A stretch of 64,000 nt of DNA from Rikenellaceae bacterium (GCA_015059925.1 SUZL01000007.1:1-64000), one strand, 5' to 3'; counted from the stretch's first letter, positions 17,074 through 25,703 are shown. Notes: generated by a model from the sequence alone, not told the origin. A program made the numbers and translations.

Positions 17074-17243
17074 GCAACTTTTTCCGAAAAAGTTGCGCAA
17101 AAAGGCCGCAAGGCACAATTTGCGGGGTCGTCGCGCCGTCGTCGGTAAAATGAATGCTTCGCACTTTTGAAGCAATCAAAAGGTCTCCATTTTTTAACCC
17201 TCCGCCGCCGCGCCGCCCTTTTTCCGCAAATTCTGCAGTGCGG
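17074..17243 (+). repeat. Repeat family A, copy A2
   Basis: 170 bp, nearly identical to A1 (hairpin GCAACTTTTT arms to the terminal TGCAGTGCGG). It is followed by a T-rich tail and GCGCGTCAGCCTCATTTTG, a tail shared with A3 and, in part, A4. Confidence 0.92.
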
Positions 17244-17271
17244 TTTTTTATTTTTTTTGCGCGTCAGCCTC

Positions 17272-17302
17272 ATTTTGAATTTTGAATTTTGAATTTTGCA
17301 TT
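17272..17302. repeat. C repeat after A2
   Basis: Tandem TTTTGAA heptamers directly after the A2 tail and before the rlmD stop codon. Confidence 0.8.
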
Positions 17303-17308
17303 GTGAAA

Positions 17309-18721
17309 CTATCGTTTCACCAGCTTTACCACATTCTCAACGTGATGCGTATGGGGGAACATATCGACGGGCTGCACAGCCACTACGCGATACATCCCAT
17401 CCATCAGCTGTAGGTCGCGCGCCTGCGTGGCGGGGTTGCAGCTCACATATACGATTCGCTCGGGCGCGGCACGCAGTATCACATCGATCACACGCTCATC
17501 GACACCCGCACGCGGCGGATCCAAGATCACTACGTCGGGGTGGCCGTTGCGCGCCACGAAGTCGTCCGAGAGCACATCCTTCATATCGCCCGCGTAGAAC
17601 GACGTGTTCTCGATGCCGTTCAGAGCCGAATTGACCTTCGCATCCTCGATCGCCTCGGGCACATACTCCACACCCACAACCTTCTTCGCGCGGCGGGCGC
17701 AGAAGTTGGCGATGGTTCCCGTACCCGTGTAGAGGTCGTACAATACCTCGTCGCCCTTTAGGTCAGCAAACTCTCGCGCCACCTTGTAGAGCTCGTAGGC
17801 CTGCTCCGAGTTGGTCTGGTAGAACGACTTGGGCCCGACCTTGAACTGCAGGCCCTCCATCTGCTCGATGATGTGATCCTTGCCCGCGTAGCAGACGTGC
17901 TCCAGATCGCCCACCGAGTCGTTCCACTTGGTATTGACGACGTAGAAGAGCGATGTAATCTGCGGGAATCGTTCTTTCAGCATATCCATCAGCGCCGTGA
18001 TGCGATCGCGGTCATCCTCGTTGAAGATCACGATCACCATCACCTCGCCCGTCGAGGCGGTGCGGATGATGATGTTGCGCATCAGTCCCGCGTGCTCGCG
18101 GCAGTTGTGGAACGTGTAGCCGCGCTCGATGCAGAAGCGCTTGACGTAGTCGCGTATCTCGTTCGAGGGCTCGGCCTGAAGGTAGCACTTGTCGATGTTG
18201 AGCACCTTGTCGAAGCAGTTGGGGATGTGGAATCCGAGTGCGGGCTCGCGCTCGATGTCGCCGCCGGCAGCAATCTCCTCGTACGTTAGCCAACGCTTGT
18301 CGGCAAAGGTGAACTCCAACTTGTTGCGGTAGAAGGTCTGCTTGGCCGACCCCAGACAGGGCTGCACCTCGGGCAGCGCGATCTTGCCGATGCGGGTGAG
18401 CTGGTCCTTAACCTGCTCGGTCTTGAAGTGCAGCTGCTCCGCGTAGGGCAGATTCTGCCACTTGCAGCCGCCGCACACGCCAAAATGCTCGCAAAAGGGC
18501 TCCTCGCGCAGCGGCGAGCGCTTAACATAATTGACCACCACGCCCTCCATAAAGCGGCGGCGCTTGTTGCGTATCTGCACATCCACCACATCGCCCGGCA
18601 CAGTCATCGGCACGAAGACCACCTGATCGTTGTAGCGGCCCATAGCCTTGCCCTCGGCGGCGAGGGTTGTGATCTCCAACGCCTCGATGAGGGGATAATT
18701 CTGTTTTTTACGTCTTGCCAT
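17309..18721 (-). CDS. rlmD: 23S rRNA (uracil-C5)-methyltransferase RlmD
   Basis: TrmA/RlmD/RumA-type methyltransferase that methylates C5 of a 23S rRNA uridine. About 470 residues from MARRKKQNYP: an N-terminal TRAM domain (about 10-65), a four-cysteine iron-sulfur site (CEHFGVCGGCKWQN near 82), and a C-terminal SAM domain with YDLYTGTGTIANFCA near 310. The catalytic Cys is in VYVSCNPATQARDL near 424. An upstream in-frame ATG at 18739 would add six residues, but MARRKK is the better start. It stands alone, flanked by repeats and the HxlR gene. Which 23S position it modifies is inferred only from the family. Confidence 0.93.
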   Translation of the reverse strand: MARRKKQNYPLIEALEITTLAAEGKAMGRYNDQVVFVPMTVPGDVVDVQIRNKRRRFMEGVVVNYVKRSPLREEPFCEHFGVCGGCKWQNLPYAEQLHFKTEQVKDQLTRIGKIALPEVQPCLGSAKQTFYRNKLEFTFADKRWLTYEEIAAGGDIEREPALGFHIPNCFDKVLNIDKCYLQAEPSNEIRDYVKRFCIERGYTFHNCREHAGLMRNIIIRTASTGEVMVIVIFNEDDRDRITALMDMLKERFPQITSLFYVVNTKWNDSVGDLEHVCYAGKDHIIEQMEGLQFKVGPKSFYQTNSEQAYELYKVAREFADLKGDEVLYDLYTGTGTIANFCARRAKKVVGVEYVPEAIEDAKVNSALNGIENTSFYAGDMKDVLSDDFVARNGHPDVVILDPPRAGVDERVIDVILRAAPERIVYVSCNPATQARDLQLMDGMYRVVAVQPVDMFPHTHHVENVVKLVKR

Positions 18722-18784
18722 TTTAATTCGATTTTGCACAAAGATACAAAGTTTTCTCTGTTTCGAGTCTAAACTCTAAAGAGT

Positions 18785-19108
18785 TTAACCCAAACAGCGG
18801 TCGCGGTTGTCGATGGCCCATTTGACGAGCGGCTCGATGTTGTCCATAAACGAGTGGCCCAGCTCCGTGAGGCTGTACTCCACGCGGGGCGGCACTTCGG
18901 GGTACGCCACGCGCGAGATGAGCGACATATCCTCCAGTCGGCGAAGCGTCTGCGTGAGCATCTTCTGCGAGATGTCGGGGATGGCGCGCTGCAGTTCCGA
19001 GAAGCGTTGCATCTGGTTGTGGCGCAGCGGGTAAAGCACCAGCAGCGACCACTTGTCGGCCGTCTTATCGAGAATATCTCGAATAGGGCAAAAATCCTCC
19101 TTTTTCAT
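18785..19108 (-). CDS. HxlR family transcriptional regulator
   Basis: Winged-helix MarR-like regulator, about 107 residues from MKKEDFCPIRDIL. The HxlR signature is complete: DKWSLLVLYPLRHNQMQRFSEL, then the recognition helix region ISQKMLTQTLRRLEDMSLI and the wing ...PPRVEYSLTELG. Cys7 near the N-terminus matches the redox-sensing Cys of YodB/HypR-type members, so a thiol or quinone stress signal is plausible. An ATG at 19153 would give 15 extra basic residues and overlap the operator, so it is less likely. It is divergent from a cupin gene, the likely target. Confidence 0.9.
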   Translation of the reverse strand: MKKEDFCPIRDILDKTADKWSLLVLYPLRHNQMQRFSELQRAIPDISQKMLTQTLRRLEDMSLISRVAYPEVPPRVEYSLTELGHSFMDNIEPLVKWAIDNRDRCLG

Positions 19109-19154
19109 TTTTTTTGATATTTTTTTACGTTGTAATTTCCTATCGCTGAGCATT

Positions 19155-19257
19155 GGTTACCAAAAGGTAACTCTCTTACTTTCAAGTGCCTTCTTGCACA
19201 AAGCAAAATTGCAATGTATATTTGCTCTACAAAAGTAACAAACTTTCTTTTAGTAAC
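19155..19257. promoter_or_regulatory. HxlR/cupin divergent control region
   Basis: GTTACC AAAA GGTAAC at 19156-19171 is a perfect palindrome just upstream of the HxlR gene. Related half sites, AGTAAC at 19234-19239 and AGTAACC at 19252-19258, flank the expected transcription start of the cupin gene. They are candidate operators for autoregulation and for cupin repression. Confidence 0.65.
19194..19224 (+). promoter_or_regulatory. Cupin gene promoter
   Basis: TTG at 19194-19196, a 20-bp spacer, and TATATTTG at 19217-19224 match the Bacteroidetes consensus. The start site near 19231 falls beside the AGTAAC half site. Confidence 0.75.
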
Positions 19258-19279
19258 CAACCAAATAAAACGAAATCGT

Positions 19280-19729
19280 ATGAAACAGATTGAAAAAGTG
19301 GCCGAGGGTGCTGGTTATTCGTGCATCTCGGTAGGCAAGATGGCCGAGCTCTCGGAGCACGTTCTCACGTTGGGCCCCGAGGTACAGATCCCGGGTAAGG
19401 TATTTGCCGGCGCAGCGCTTGGCATCACGGGTGCCGAGTTCTCGTTCCAGAGTTTTCCCGTAGGCGCAGAGACAGGTTTTCTGCACACCCACCGCACTCA
19501 CGAGGAGCTCTACTTCTTCCTCAAGGGCGAGGGCCAGATGCAGGTCGATGGCGAGATTATCCCCGTAGCGGAGGGTAGCGTCGTGAAGGTTGCACCCGCG
19601 CCCAAGCGTTCGGTGCGCAACGTCGGCAATGAGCCTTTGGTTATGCTCTGCATCCAGTACAAGGAGAACACCTTTACGGCTGAGGATGCTACGGATGGAG
19701 AGATTCTCGCAGAGCCCGTAGTGTGGTAG
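19280..19729 (+). CDS. Cupin domain-containing protein
   Basis: A 149-residue single-domain cupin. The metal-binding motif is HTHRTHEELYFFLKGEGQMQ at about 76-95 (two or three His and one Glu), followed by the second motif with EIIPVAEGSVVKVAP near 99. No extra domain. Such small cupins are often quinone- or stress-related dioxygenases or isomerases; the substrate is unknown. An in-frame upstream start at 19214 would lie inside the promoter and is rejected in favour of ATG 19280. Its position divergent from an HxlR regulator suggests induction by electrophile or oxidative stress. Confidence 0.85.
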   Translation: MKQIEKVAEGAGYSCISVGKMAELSEHVLTLGPEVQIPGKVFAGAALGITGAEFSFQSFPVGAETGFLHTHRTHEELYFFLKGEGQMQVDGEIIPVAEGSVVKVAPAPKRSVRNVGNEPLVMLCIQYKENTFTAEDATDGEILAEPVVW

Positions 19730-19750
19730 TGCAAAACTCACAAAATTAAG

Positions 19751-19783
19751 GAGTCTGTATTGCAAATACAGGCTCTTTTTTTG
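19751..19783 (+). terminator. Terminator of the cupin gene
   Basis: GAGTCTGTATT and AATACAGGCTC arms with a GC-rich base, followed by T7. The downstream promoter's -33 TTG (19760-19762) lies inside this hairpin. Confidence 0.85.
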
Positions 19784-19791
19784 TATATTTG
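19760..19791 (+). promoter_or_regulatory. Promoter of the first DUF1080 gene
   Basis: TTG at 19760-19762, 21-bp spacer, TATATTTG at 19784-19791, 18 bases before the ATG. Confidence 0.65.
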
Positions 19792-19809
19792 TAAAAACAC
19801 CTTACAACT

Positions 19810-20697
19810 ATGAAACACACATTCTCGTTACTTACGCTCTGCGTAGCACTCCTGTCGGCAGGTTGCTCGTCGAATGACGAGGGCTGGCAGTCGCTTCTGG
19901 ATAGCGACCTCTCGCATTGGCGCGTCTATCAGAGCTACCAGCACACCAACGATTTTCGTGGCCGCGCGCCCGTCGATGAAAACGGCGAGAAGATTCCGCC
20001 CATTGGCTACGACAAGAATCTCTACGACCTCTTTACCGTTACCGAAGAGGCGGGCGAGCTCGTTCTGCGCGTGAGTGGCCAGACCTACGGCTGCGTTATC
20101 TCCAACCAGAGCTACCGCAACTACCATCTGCGCCTGCAAGTGAAGTTTGGTCAGAAGCGCTGGGAGCCCCGCTTGGAGAAGGCTCTCGACTCGGGCCTGC
20201 TGTACCACTCGGTGGGCGACGCGGGTGTCGATTATTGGCTCTCGTGGATGCGCTCGTTCGAGTTTCAGGTGATGCAGAGCGGCACGACGGAGGGCAACAG
20301 CGGTGACTTCTGGTCGATTGCGGGCTCGAAGGCCGACATCAAGATTTCACAGCCCGACCCCGAGAAGCGCACCTACTACTACGACCCCGAGGGCGAGTGG
20401 CTGACGGTCGGCAGTCGCGGCGTTACGAACTTCTGCGGCACGGAGGATCACAACTCACCCGATGGCGAGTGGACCACGCTGGAGCTTATTTGCTACGAGG
20501 GCCAGAGCCTTCACATCGTCAATGGCGAGGTGGTGATGGCGCTGAAGAACCTGCGCTATACGACCGAAGGCGGGGATGTGCCACTCGTTGAGGGCCGCCT
20601 GCAGCTGCAGAGCGAGGCCGGCGAGGTCTTCTACAAGGGAATCGAGATTCGCCCTCTGGAGCAGATGCCCGAGGAGTATGTGTCGTATTTTGAATAA
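19810..20697 (+). CDS. DUF1080 (3-keto-disaccharide hydrolase-like) lipoprotein
   Basis: The 295 residues start with a lipoprotein signal (MKHTFSLLTLCVALLSAGCS, lipobox LSAGC). A concanavalin-like DUF1080 domain follows, with SHWRVYQSYQ near 36, the strand NYHLRLQVKFGQKRWEP near 104, DSGLLYHSVG near 127 and FEFQVMQSGTTEGNSGDFW near 151. DUF1080 proteins of Bacteroidetes are exported carbohydrate-active proteins; some are 3-keto-glycoside hydrolases. The mature protein is expected to be anchored in an outer or periplasmic membrane leaflet. It stands alone between a terminator and repeats. Confidence 0.9.
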   Translation: MKHTFSLLTLCVALLSAGCSSNDEGWQSLLDSDLSHWRVYQSYQHTNDFRGRAPVDENGEKIPPIGYDKNLYDLFTVTEEAGELVLRVSGQTYGCVISNQSYRNYHLRLQVKFGQKRWEPRLEKALDSGLLYHSVGDAGVDYWLSWMRSFEFQVMQSGTTEGNSGDFWSIAGSKADIKISQPDPEKRTYYYDPEGEWLTVGSRGVTNFCGTEDHNSPDGEWTTLELICYEGQSLHIVNGEVVMALKNLRYTTEGGDVPLVEGRLQLQSEAGEVFYKGIEIRPLEQMPEEYVSYFE

Positions 20698-20712
20698 TTC
20701 AAAACCAATAAT

Positions 20713-20795
20713 TACGTCATTCCACATTTTCACATCATCTTGCCTGACTGATACTATGGTAGCGCCTATGTGAAAATGATTGGAATCTACCTTTG
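20713..20795 (+). repeat. Repeat family B, copy B1
   Basis: An 83-bp fold-back: ATTCCACATTTTCACAT pairs with ATGTGAAAATGATTGGAAT. It ends in TACCTTTG, a match to the Bacteroidetes -7 element pointing toward A3. Confidence 0.9.
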
Positions 20796-20831
20796 TCGAA
20801 AATAGTTCGCTGATACCAAATTATTTTTCAC

Positions 20832-21071
20832 GCAACTTTTTCCGAAAAAGTTGCACAAAAAGGCCGCAACCGACGCTGCGAGCGCGAGCAGAGGGAGCTT
20901 GCTCACTTTGCCGAGCCGCGAGGAGGAAAACTCCGTTAAGGCACAATTTGCGGGGTCGCCGCGCCGTCGTCGGTAAAATGGATGCTACGCACTTTTGAAG
21001 CAATCAAAAGGTCTCCATTTTTTAACCCTCCGCCGCCGCGCCGCCCTTTTTCCGCAAATTCTGCAGTGCGG
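20832..21071 (+). repeat. Repeat family A, copy A3 (long form)
   Basis: 240 bp. Same ends as A1, but with about 70 extra bases between GGCCGCA and AGGCACAATTTG (including GAGGGAGCTTGCTCACTT). The only other long copy is A4. Confidence 0.9.
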
Positions 21072-21099
21072 ATTTTTATTTTTTTTGCGCGTCAGCCTC

Positions 21100-21130
21100 A
21101 TTTTGCATTTTGAATTTTGAATTTTGCATT
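21100..21130. repeat. C repeat after A3
   Basis: TTTTGCA and TTTTGAA heptamers follow the A3 tail. Confidence 0.75.
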
Positions 21131-21133
21131 AAC

Positions 21134-21168
21134 AAAAAAGGTGTCCAATTAATCGGACACCTTTTTTG
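21134..21168 (-). terminator. Terminator of the esterase gene
   Basis: GGTGTCC and GGACACC arms flanked by A6 and T6. Read on the minus strand it lies 15-50 bases after the esterase stop. The same stem sequence is used at 25543 and 37862. Confidence 0.9.
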
Positions 21169-21183
21169 TTTAATCATCTAATG

Positions 21184-22359
<1,176 letters not shown>

Positions 22360-22689
22360 TTACATACGGCGCAGACGCACGGCCGTGCCGACGGCCGAGA
22401 CCATAAACATACTCTTGTCCTTGCCCGACACCTCGCCGAAGTCCATCTTCAGGCCCACAACGGCATCGGCGCCTAACTTCTCAGCCTTCTCGCGCACGCG
22501 CTTCAGGGCCTCCTCATATACATCGTCCAGCTTGCGCTGATAGGTGCGCGACTTGCCACCGAATACGTCGGTTATCGAGGCGAACCAATCGGAGAAGATG
22601 TTGGTGCCGATAACCACATTGACCGATACTAACTGCAGGTACTCATCGATGCGAGCACCCTCGACGTTGTTTGTTGTTGTGATAATCAT
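22360..22689 (-). CDS. YbjQ/UPF0145 family protein
   Basis: A 109-residue soluble protein of the YbjQ (heavy-metal-binding domain) family. MIITTTNNVEGARIDEYL at the start, VIGTNIFSDWFASITD near 26 and LGADAVVGLKMDFGE near 73 are the conserved blocks. Family members assemble as pentamers; the metal-binding role is suggested but not established. It is followed after about 27 bases by the esterase gene; a shared transcript is possible. Confidence 0.9.
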   Translation of the reverse strand: MIITTTNNVEGARIDEYLQLVSVNVVIGTNIFSDWFASITDVFGGKSRTYQRKLDDVYEEALKRVREKAEKLGADAVVGLKMDFGEVSGKDKSMFMVSAVGTAVRLRRM

Positions 22690-22722
22690 ATTTTTGTGGG
22701 TTTTAATAGTTTTTTATTTTTT

Positions 22723-22786
22723 CATCTGCCGCCCACCACGCCTGAGAGCAGGAGTAGCAGGCGGTTGGGAAACACGCCTTAGGCGT
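22723..22786 (+). repeat. Repeat family D, copy D2
   Basis: CATCTGCCGCCCACCACG...GTAGCAGGCGGTTGG ending in ACACGCCTTAGGCGTG. It is followed directly by D3. Confidence 0.88.
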
Positions 22787-22846
22787 GCCGCCCACCACGC
22801 CCGAGAGCAGGAGTAGCAGGTCGTTGCAAAACAGGCGTTACGCCTG
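22787..22846 (+). repeat. Repeat family D, copy D3
   Basis: CCGCCCACCACGCCCGAGAG...GTAGCAGGTCGTTGC ending in ACAGGCGTTACGCCTG, in tandem with D2. One base of the GGCGG arm is changed to GTCGT. Confidence 0.88.
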
Positions 22847-22897
22847 TGGGTTTTAGTTGTTTTTTATTTATAAATAATCTATCATAAATTTTCTTTA

Positions 22898-22945
22898 TGA
22901 ACTCCTCCCCTTATGGAGGGGAGGTGTCCGAAGGACGGAGGGGTA
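22898..22945 (+). repeat. Repeat family E, short copy E2
   Basis: GAACTCCTCCCCTTATGGAG...GTGTCCGAAGGACGGAGGGG, the right half of the full-length element at 12594. Confidence 0.8.
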
Positions 22946-23036
22946 AAACGGAAAATTAATTACGTCATCCCCCGACTTGCGGAGCAAGGCGATGGGGATC
23001 TCCTCTAAATAATCTGTATCAGCAAACGCCTTTTCT

Positions 23037-23119
23037 CAAAGGTAGATTCCAATCATTTTCACATAGACACTACCATAGTATCAGCAAAGCATTATGATGT
23101 GAAAATGTGGAATGACGTA
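23037..23119 (-). repeat. Repeat family B, copy B2
   Basis: Minus-oriented fold-back with the TTTTCACAT arm type and TACCTTTG at its end (seen as CAAAGGTA on the plus strand). No A element is attached, though the GTATCAGCAAACG linker sequence is kept. Confidence 0.88.
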
Positions 23120-23132
23120 TTTATTAATTCTA

Positions 23133-23164
23133 CATTTTGAATTTTGAATTTTGAATTTTGAATT
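23133..23164. repeat. C repeat next to B2
   Basis: Three to four TTTTGAA heptamers in tandem. Confidence 0.8.
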
Positions 23165-23168
23165 CCTC

Positions 23169-23233
23169 CATCTGCCGCCCATCACGCCCGAGAGCGAGAG
23201 TAGCGTGCGGTTGGGGAACAGGCGTTACGCCTG
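23169..23233 (+). repeat. Repeat family D, copy D4, abutting the murA stop
   Basis: The end palindrome ACAGGCGTTACGCCTG lies immediately after the murA stop codon (minus strand TAG then CAGGCGTAACGCCTG), so it is in the murA 3' untranslated region. Confidence 0.88.
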
Positions 23234-24544
23234 CTACTCTTCCATTCGTGTAATCTTCGCACCGAGTGCATTCAGGCGGCCGTCAATATCCTTGTATCCG
23301 CGATCGATCTGCTCGATGTTCTGTATTATGCTCGTGCCCTCGGCACTCATCGCGGCGATCAGCAGCGCCACACCCGCACGAATATCGGGCGAGGTCATTC
23401 GCGTGGCACGCAGGCGCAGACGGTGGTCGTGGCCGATGACCGTTGCGCGGTGGGGATCGCAGAGGATTATCTGCGCACCCATATCGATCAGCTTATCGAC
23501 GAAGAACAGGCGGCTCTCGAACATCTTCTGGTGAATCAGAACCGAGCCCTTGGCCTGCGTCGCCACGACCAGAAATATCGACAGCAGGTCGGGCGTGAGG
23601 CCCGGCCACGGCGCATCGGCGATGGTCATAATCGAGCCGTCGATGAAGCTCTCGATCGAGTAGTGATCCTGCTGCGGGATGTAGATGTCGTCGCCCCGCT
23701 GCTCGAAACGAATACCCATACGGGCAAACTGCGCGGGTATGATTCCCAGATTGTCGTACGAGACGTTCTTGATGGTCAGCTCCGACTGCGTCATTGCGGC
23801 CATACCGATGAAGCTGCCCACCTCGATCATATCGGGCAACATCGTATGCTCTGTGCCGCCTAACTTGCCGACGCCCTCGATCGTAAGCAGATTCGAGGCT
23901 ATGCCCGAGATCTTCGCACCCATACGGTTCAGCATACGGCACAGCTGCTGGATGTAGGGCTCGCAGGCGGCGTTGTAGATGGTCGTGGTGCCCTCGGCCA
24001 GAACGGCCGCCATAATGATGTTGGCCGTGCCCGTTACCGAGGCCTCGTCGAGGAGCATATAGCAACCCTTCAGACGCTTGCACTCGACCGAGAAGAACTC
24101 GTCGGCCTGATCGAAGTTGAACGTGGCGCCTAACTTCTGGAAACCGAGGAAGTGGGTATCCAATCGGCGGCGGCCGATCTTGTCGCCCCCCGGCTTGGGC
24201 ATATATCCCACGCCAAAGCGTGCCAGCAGCGGGCCGATCATCATCACCGAGCCGCGCAGACGGCGGCAGCGGCGGTGGTAGTCGTCGCTACGCAGGTAGT
24301 CGAGGTTTATCTCCGCCGCACGGAAGGCGTACGAGTCGCCGCCGAGGTGCTCGACCTCCACACCCATCGAGCGCAGCAGGTCGATGAGCTGGATGATGTC
24401 GAGAATCTGTGGCACGTTGTGCACAACGACGCGCTCGGACGTAAGCAGCGTAGCGCAGAGTATCTGTAATGCCTCGTTCTTCGCGCCCTGCGGAGTGAGG
24501 CTGCCTTGAAGGCGATGACCGCCTTCGACTTTGAAGATTGCCAT
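23234..24544 (-). CDS. murA: UDP-N-acetylglucosamine 1-carboxyvinyltransferase MurA
   Basis: First committed enzyme of peptidoglycan synthesis, transferring enolpyruvate from PEP to UDP-GlcNAc in the cytosol. The 436 residues are a full-length EPT fold, starting FKVEGGHRLQGSLTPQGAKN. The active-site loop reads LPGG-equivalent PKPGGDKIGRRRLDTH near residue 118: Asp occupies the place of the catalytic Cys115 of E. coli MurA (GGCTIG). Asp at this position is active but not alkylated by fosfomycin, so intrinsic resistance is predicted. Its stop is followed at once by repeat D4. Confidence 0.96.
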   Translation of the reverse strand: MAIFKVEGGHRLQGSLTPQGAKNEALQILCATLLTSERVVVHNVPQILDIIQLIDLLRSMGVEVEHLGGDSYAFRAAEINLDYLRSDDYHRRCRRLRGSVMMIGPLLARFGVGYMPKPGGDKIGRRRLDTHFLGFQKLGATFNFDQADEFFSVECKRLKGCYMLLDEASVTGTANIIMAAVLAEGTTTIYNAACEPYIQQLCRMLNRMGAKISGIASNLLTIEGVGKLGGTEHTMLPDMIEVGSFIGMAAMTQSELTIKNVSYDNLGIIPAQFARMGIRFEQRGDDIYIPQQDHYSIESFIDGSIMTIADAPWPGLTPDLLSIFLVVATQAKGSVLIHQKMFESRLFFVDKLIDMGAQIILCDPHRATVIGHDHRLRLRATRMTSPDIRAGVALLIAAMSAEGTSIIQNIEQIDRGYKDIDGRLNALGAKITRMEE

Positions 24545-24668
24545 AATATTTGGTTGTTATTCTGTTCTGTTTGGGCGGGCCTGCCGAGTGCCGACAAAAA
24601 GCCCATTATAATATAAATTTTACCAAAGATACGAAAATCGGCGAACTTGCCAAAAAAATGACTCGATA

Positions 24669-24700
24669 TTGTGCGATTAGAATCATTTTTTATAAATTTG
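24669..24700 (+). promoter_or_regulatory. Promoter of the second DUF1080 gene
   Basis: TTG at 24669-24671, 21-bp spacer, TAAATTTG at 24693-24700. This gives a leader of about 45 nt before the ATG at 24754. Confidence 0.7.
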
Positions 24701-24753
24701 CGTACGGTTTTAGATTTATACGGAGAACATAAACCATTAAATACCTATTAACT

Positions 24754-25521
24754 ATGAAGAAATTAATCTTTTCGGCTCTGGCTCTGACCATCGCTGTCAG
24801 CGCCTCAGCACAGCAGCCTCAGCAGCAGGACCCCAACCGTATGCGTCCCGGTATGACTGAGTTCTACACCCCCGTGCCCCCCATCGTAACCCCGGGCGAC
24901 ATTACCACCAACTCGGCTCCCTCGGATGCTATCGTTCTGTTCGACGGTAAGGACCTGAGCGCTTGGCAGAGCGCTAACGGCGGCCCCGCAGAGTGGGACG
25001 TACACGATGGCGTATTCACCGTAAATAAGAAGAAGGGCGACATCCAGACCCGCGAGTCATTCGAGAGCTTCCAGCTCCACATCGAGTGGTGCGTACCCGA
25101 GAACATCACCGGCGAGGGTCAGGCTCGTGGTAACAGCGGCGTATTCCTTCAGGGTCTTTACGAGGTTCAGATTCTCGATTGCTACAACAATCCCACCTAC
25201 ACCAACGGTCAGACGGGTAGTATCTACAAGCAGTCAACCCCCAAGGCAAACGCTATGCGCAAGCCCGGCGAGTGGAACGTTTATGACATCATCTACAACG
25301 CTCCCGTATTCCACGAGGACGGCTCATATCGCGTGCCTCCCACCGTTACGGTTATCCACAACGGCGTAGTGCTGCAGAACAATGTAGCGATCCGCGGTAC
25401 CACCGAGTATATCGGTCATCCTCAGGTGAATATGCACGGCGCAGGCCCGATCAAGTTGCAGAGCCACGGCGACCCCTCGGAGCCTATCAGCTTCCGCAAC
25501 ATCTGGCTTCGTAAGTTGTAA
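24754..25521 (+). CDS. DUF1080 (3-keto-disaccharide hydrolase-like) secreted protein
   Basis: The 255 residues have a signal peptide MKKLIFSALALTIAVSASAQ, a short Gln/Pro-rich linker, and one DUF1080 concanavalin-like domain. The family start is IVLFDGKDLSAWQSANGGPA near 65. Core strands include FQLHIEWCVPE near 107 and the conserved RGNSGVFLQGLYEVQILDCY near 125. The C-terminus, PISFRNIWLRKL, is the typical family ending. It is soluble (no lipobox), unlike the paralogue at 19810. Likely periplasmic and acting on oxidised or plain glycosides. It is monocistronic, with its own promoter and terminator. Confidence 0.92.
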   Translation: MKKLIFSALALTIAVSASAQQPQQQDPNRMRPGMTEFYTPVPPIVTPGDITTNSAPSDAIVLFDGKDLSAWQSANGGPAEWDVHDGVFTVNKKKGDIQTRESFESFQLHIEWCVPENITGEGQARGNSGVFLQGLYEVQILDCYNNPTYTNGQTGSIYKQSTPKANAMRKPGEWNVYDIIYNAPVFHEDGSYRVPPTVTVIHNGVVLQNNVAIRGTTEYIGHPQVNMHGAGPIKLQSHGDPSEPISFRNIWLRKL

Positions 25522-25542
25522 TAAACCGCTGCGAGCAAAATA

Positions 25543-25570
25543 AAAGGTGTCCCGTTTGGACACCTTTTTT
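25543..25570 (+). terminator. Terminator of the second DUF1080 gene
   Basis: GGTGTCC and GGACACC arms with a CGTTT loop and T6, 22 bases after the stop. Confidence 0.93.
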
Positions 25571-25599
25571 ATTTAATTCAAAATGCAAAATTCAAAATG

Positions 25600-25664
25600 C
25601 AGGCGTAACGCCTGTTCCCCAACCGCACGCTACTCTCGCTCTTGAGCGTGATGGGCGGCAGATG
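25600..25664 (-). repeat. Repeat family D, copy D5
   Basis: Minus-oriented copy: AGGCGTAACGCCTG palindrome, then CCGCACGCTACTCTCGC...GGGCGGCAGATG. Confidence 0.88.
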
Positions 25665-25703
25665 AAGGAATTCAAAATTAGGCTGGCGCACAAAAACAAA
25701 AAA

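Larger units (their letters stand above)
16873..17308. other. Repeat-filled gap between SIMPL gene and rlmD
   Basis: No gene. It contains a lone ACGCCTAAGGCGTG palindrome at 16931-16944, C-type heptamers, D copy D1, A copy A2 with its conserved tail TTTGCGCGTCAGCCTCATTT, and C heptamers again up to the rlmD stop. Confidence 0.8.
20698..21183. other. Repeat-filled gap, B1-A3 unit
   Basis: No gene. B1 (plus) is joined to A3 (plus) by a short linker containing GCTGATACCAAATTATTTTT. The conserved A tail, C heptamers and the esterase terminator follow. Confidence 0.8.
22690..23233. other. Repeat-filled gap between murA and the YbjQ-like gene
   Basis: No gene. In order: D2, D3 (adjacent tandem copies), a short E copy at 22898-22945, B2 (minus), C heptamers, and D4 abutting the murA stop. 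The -7-like elements here belong to repeats. Confidence 0.8.
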
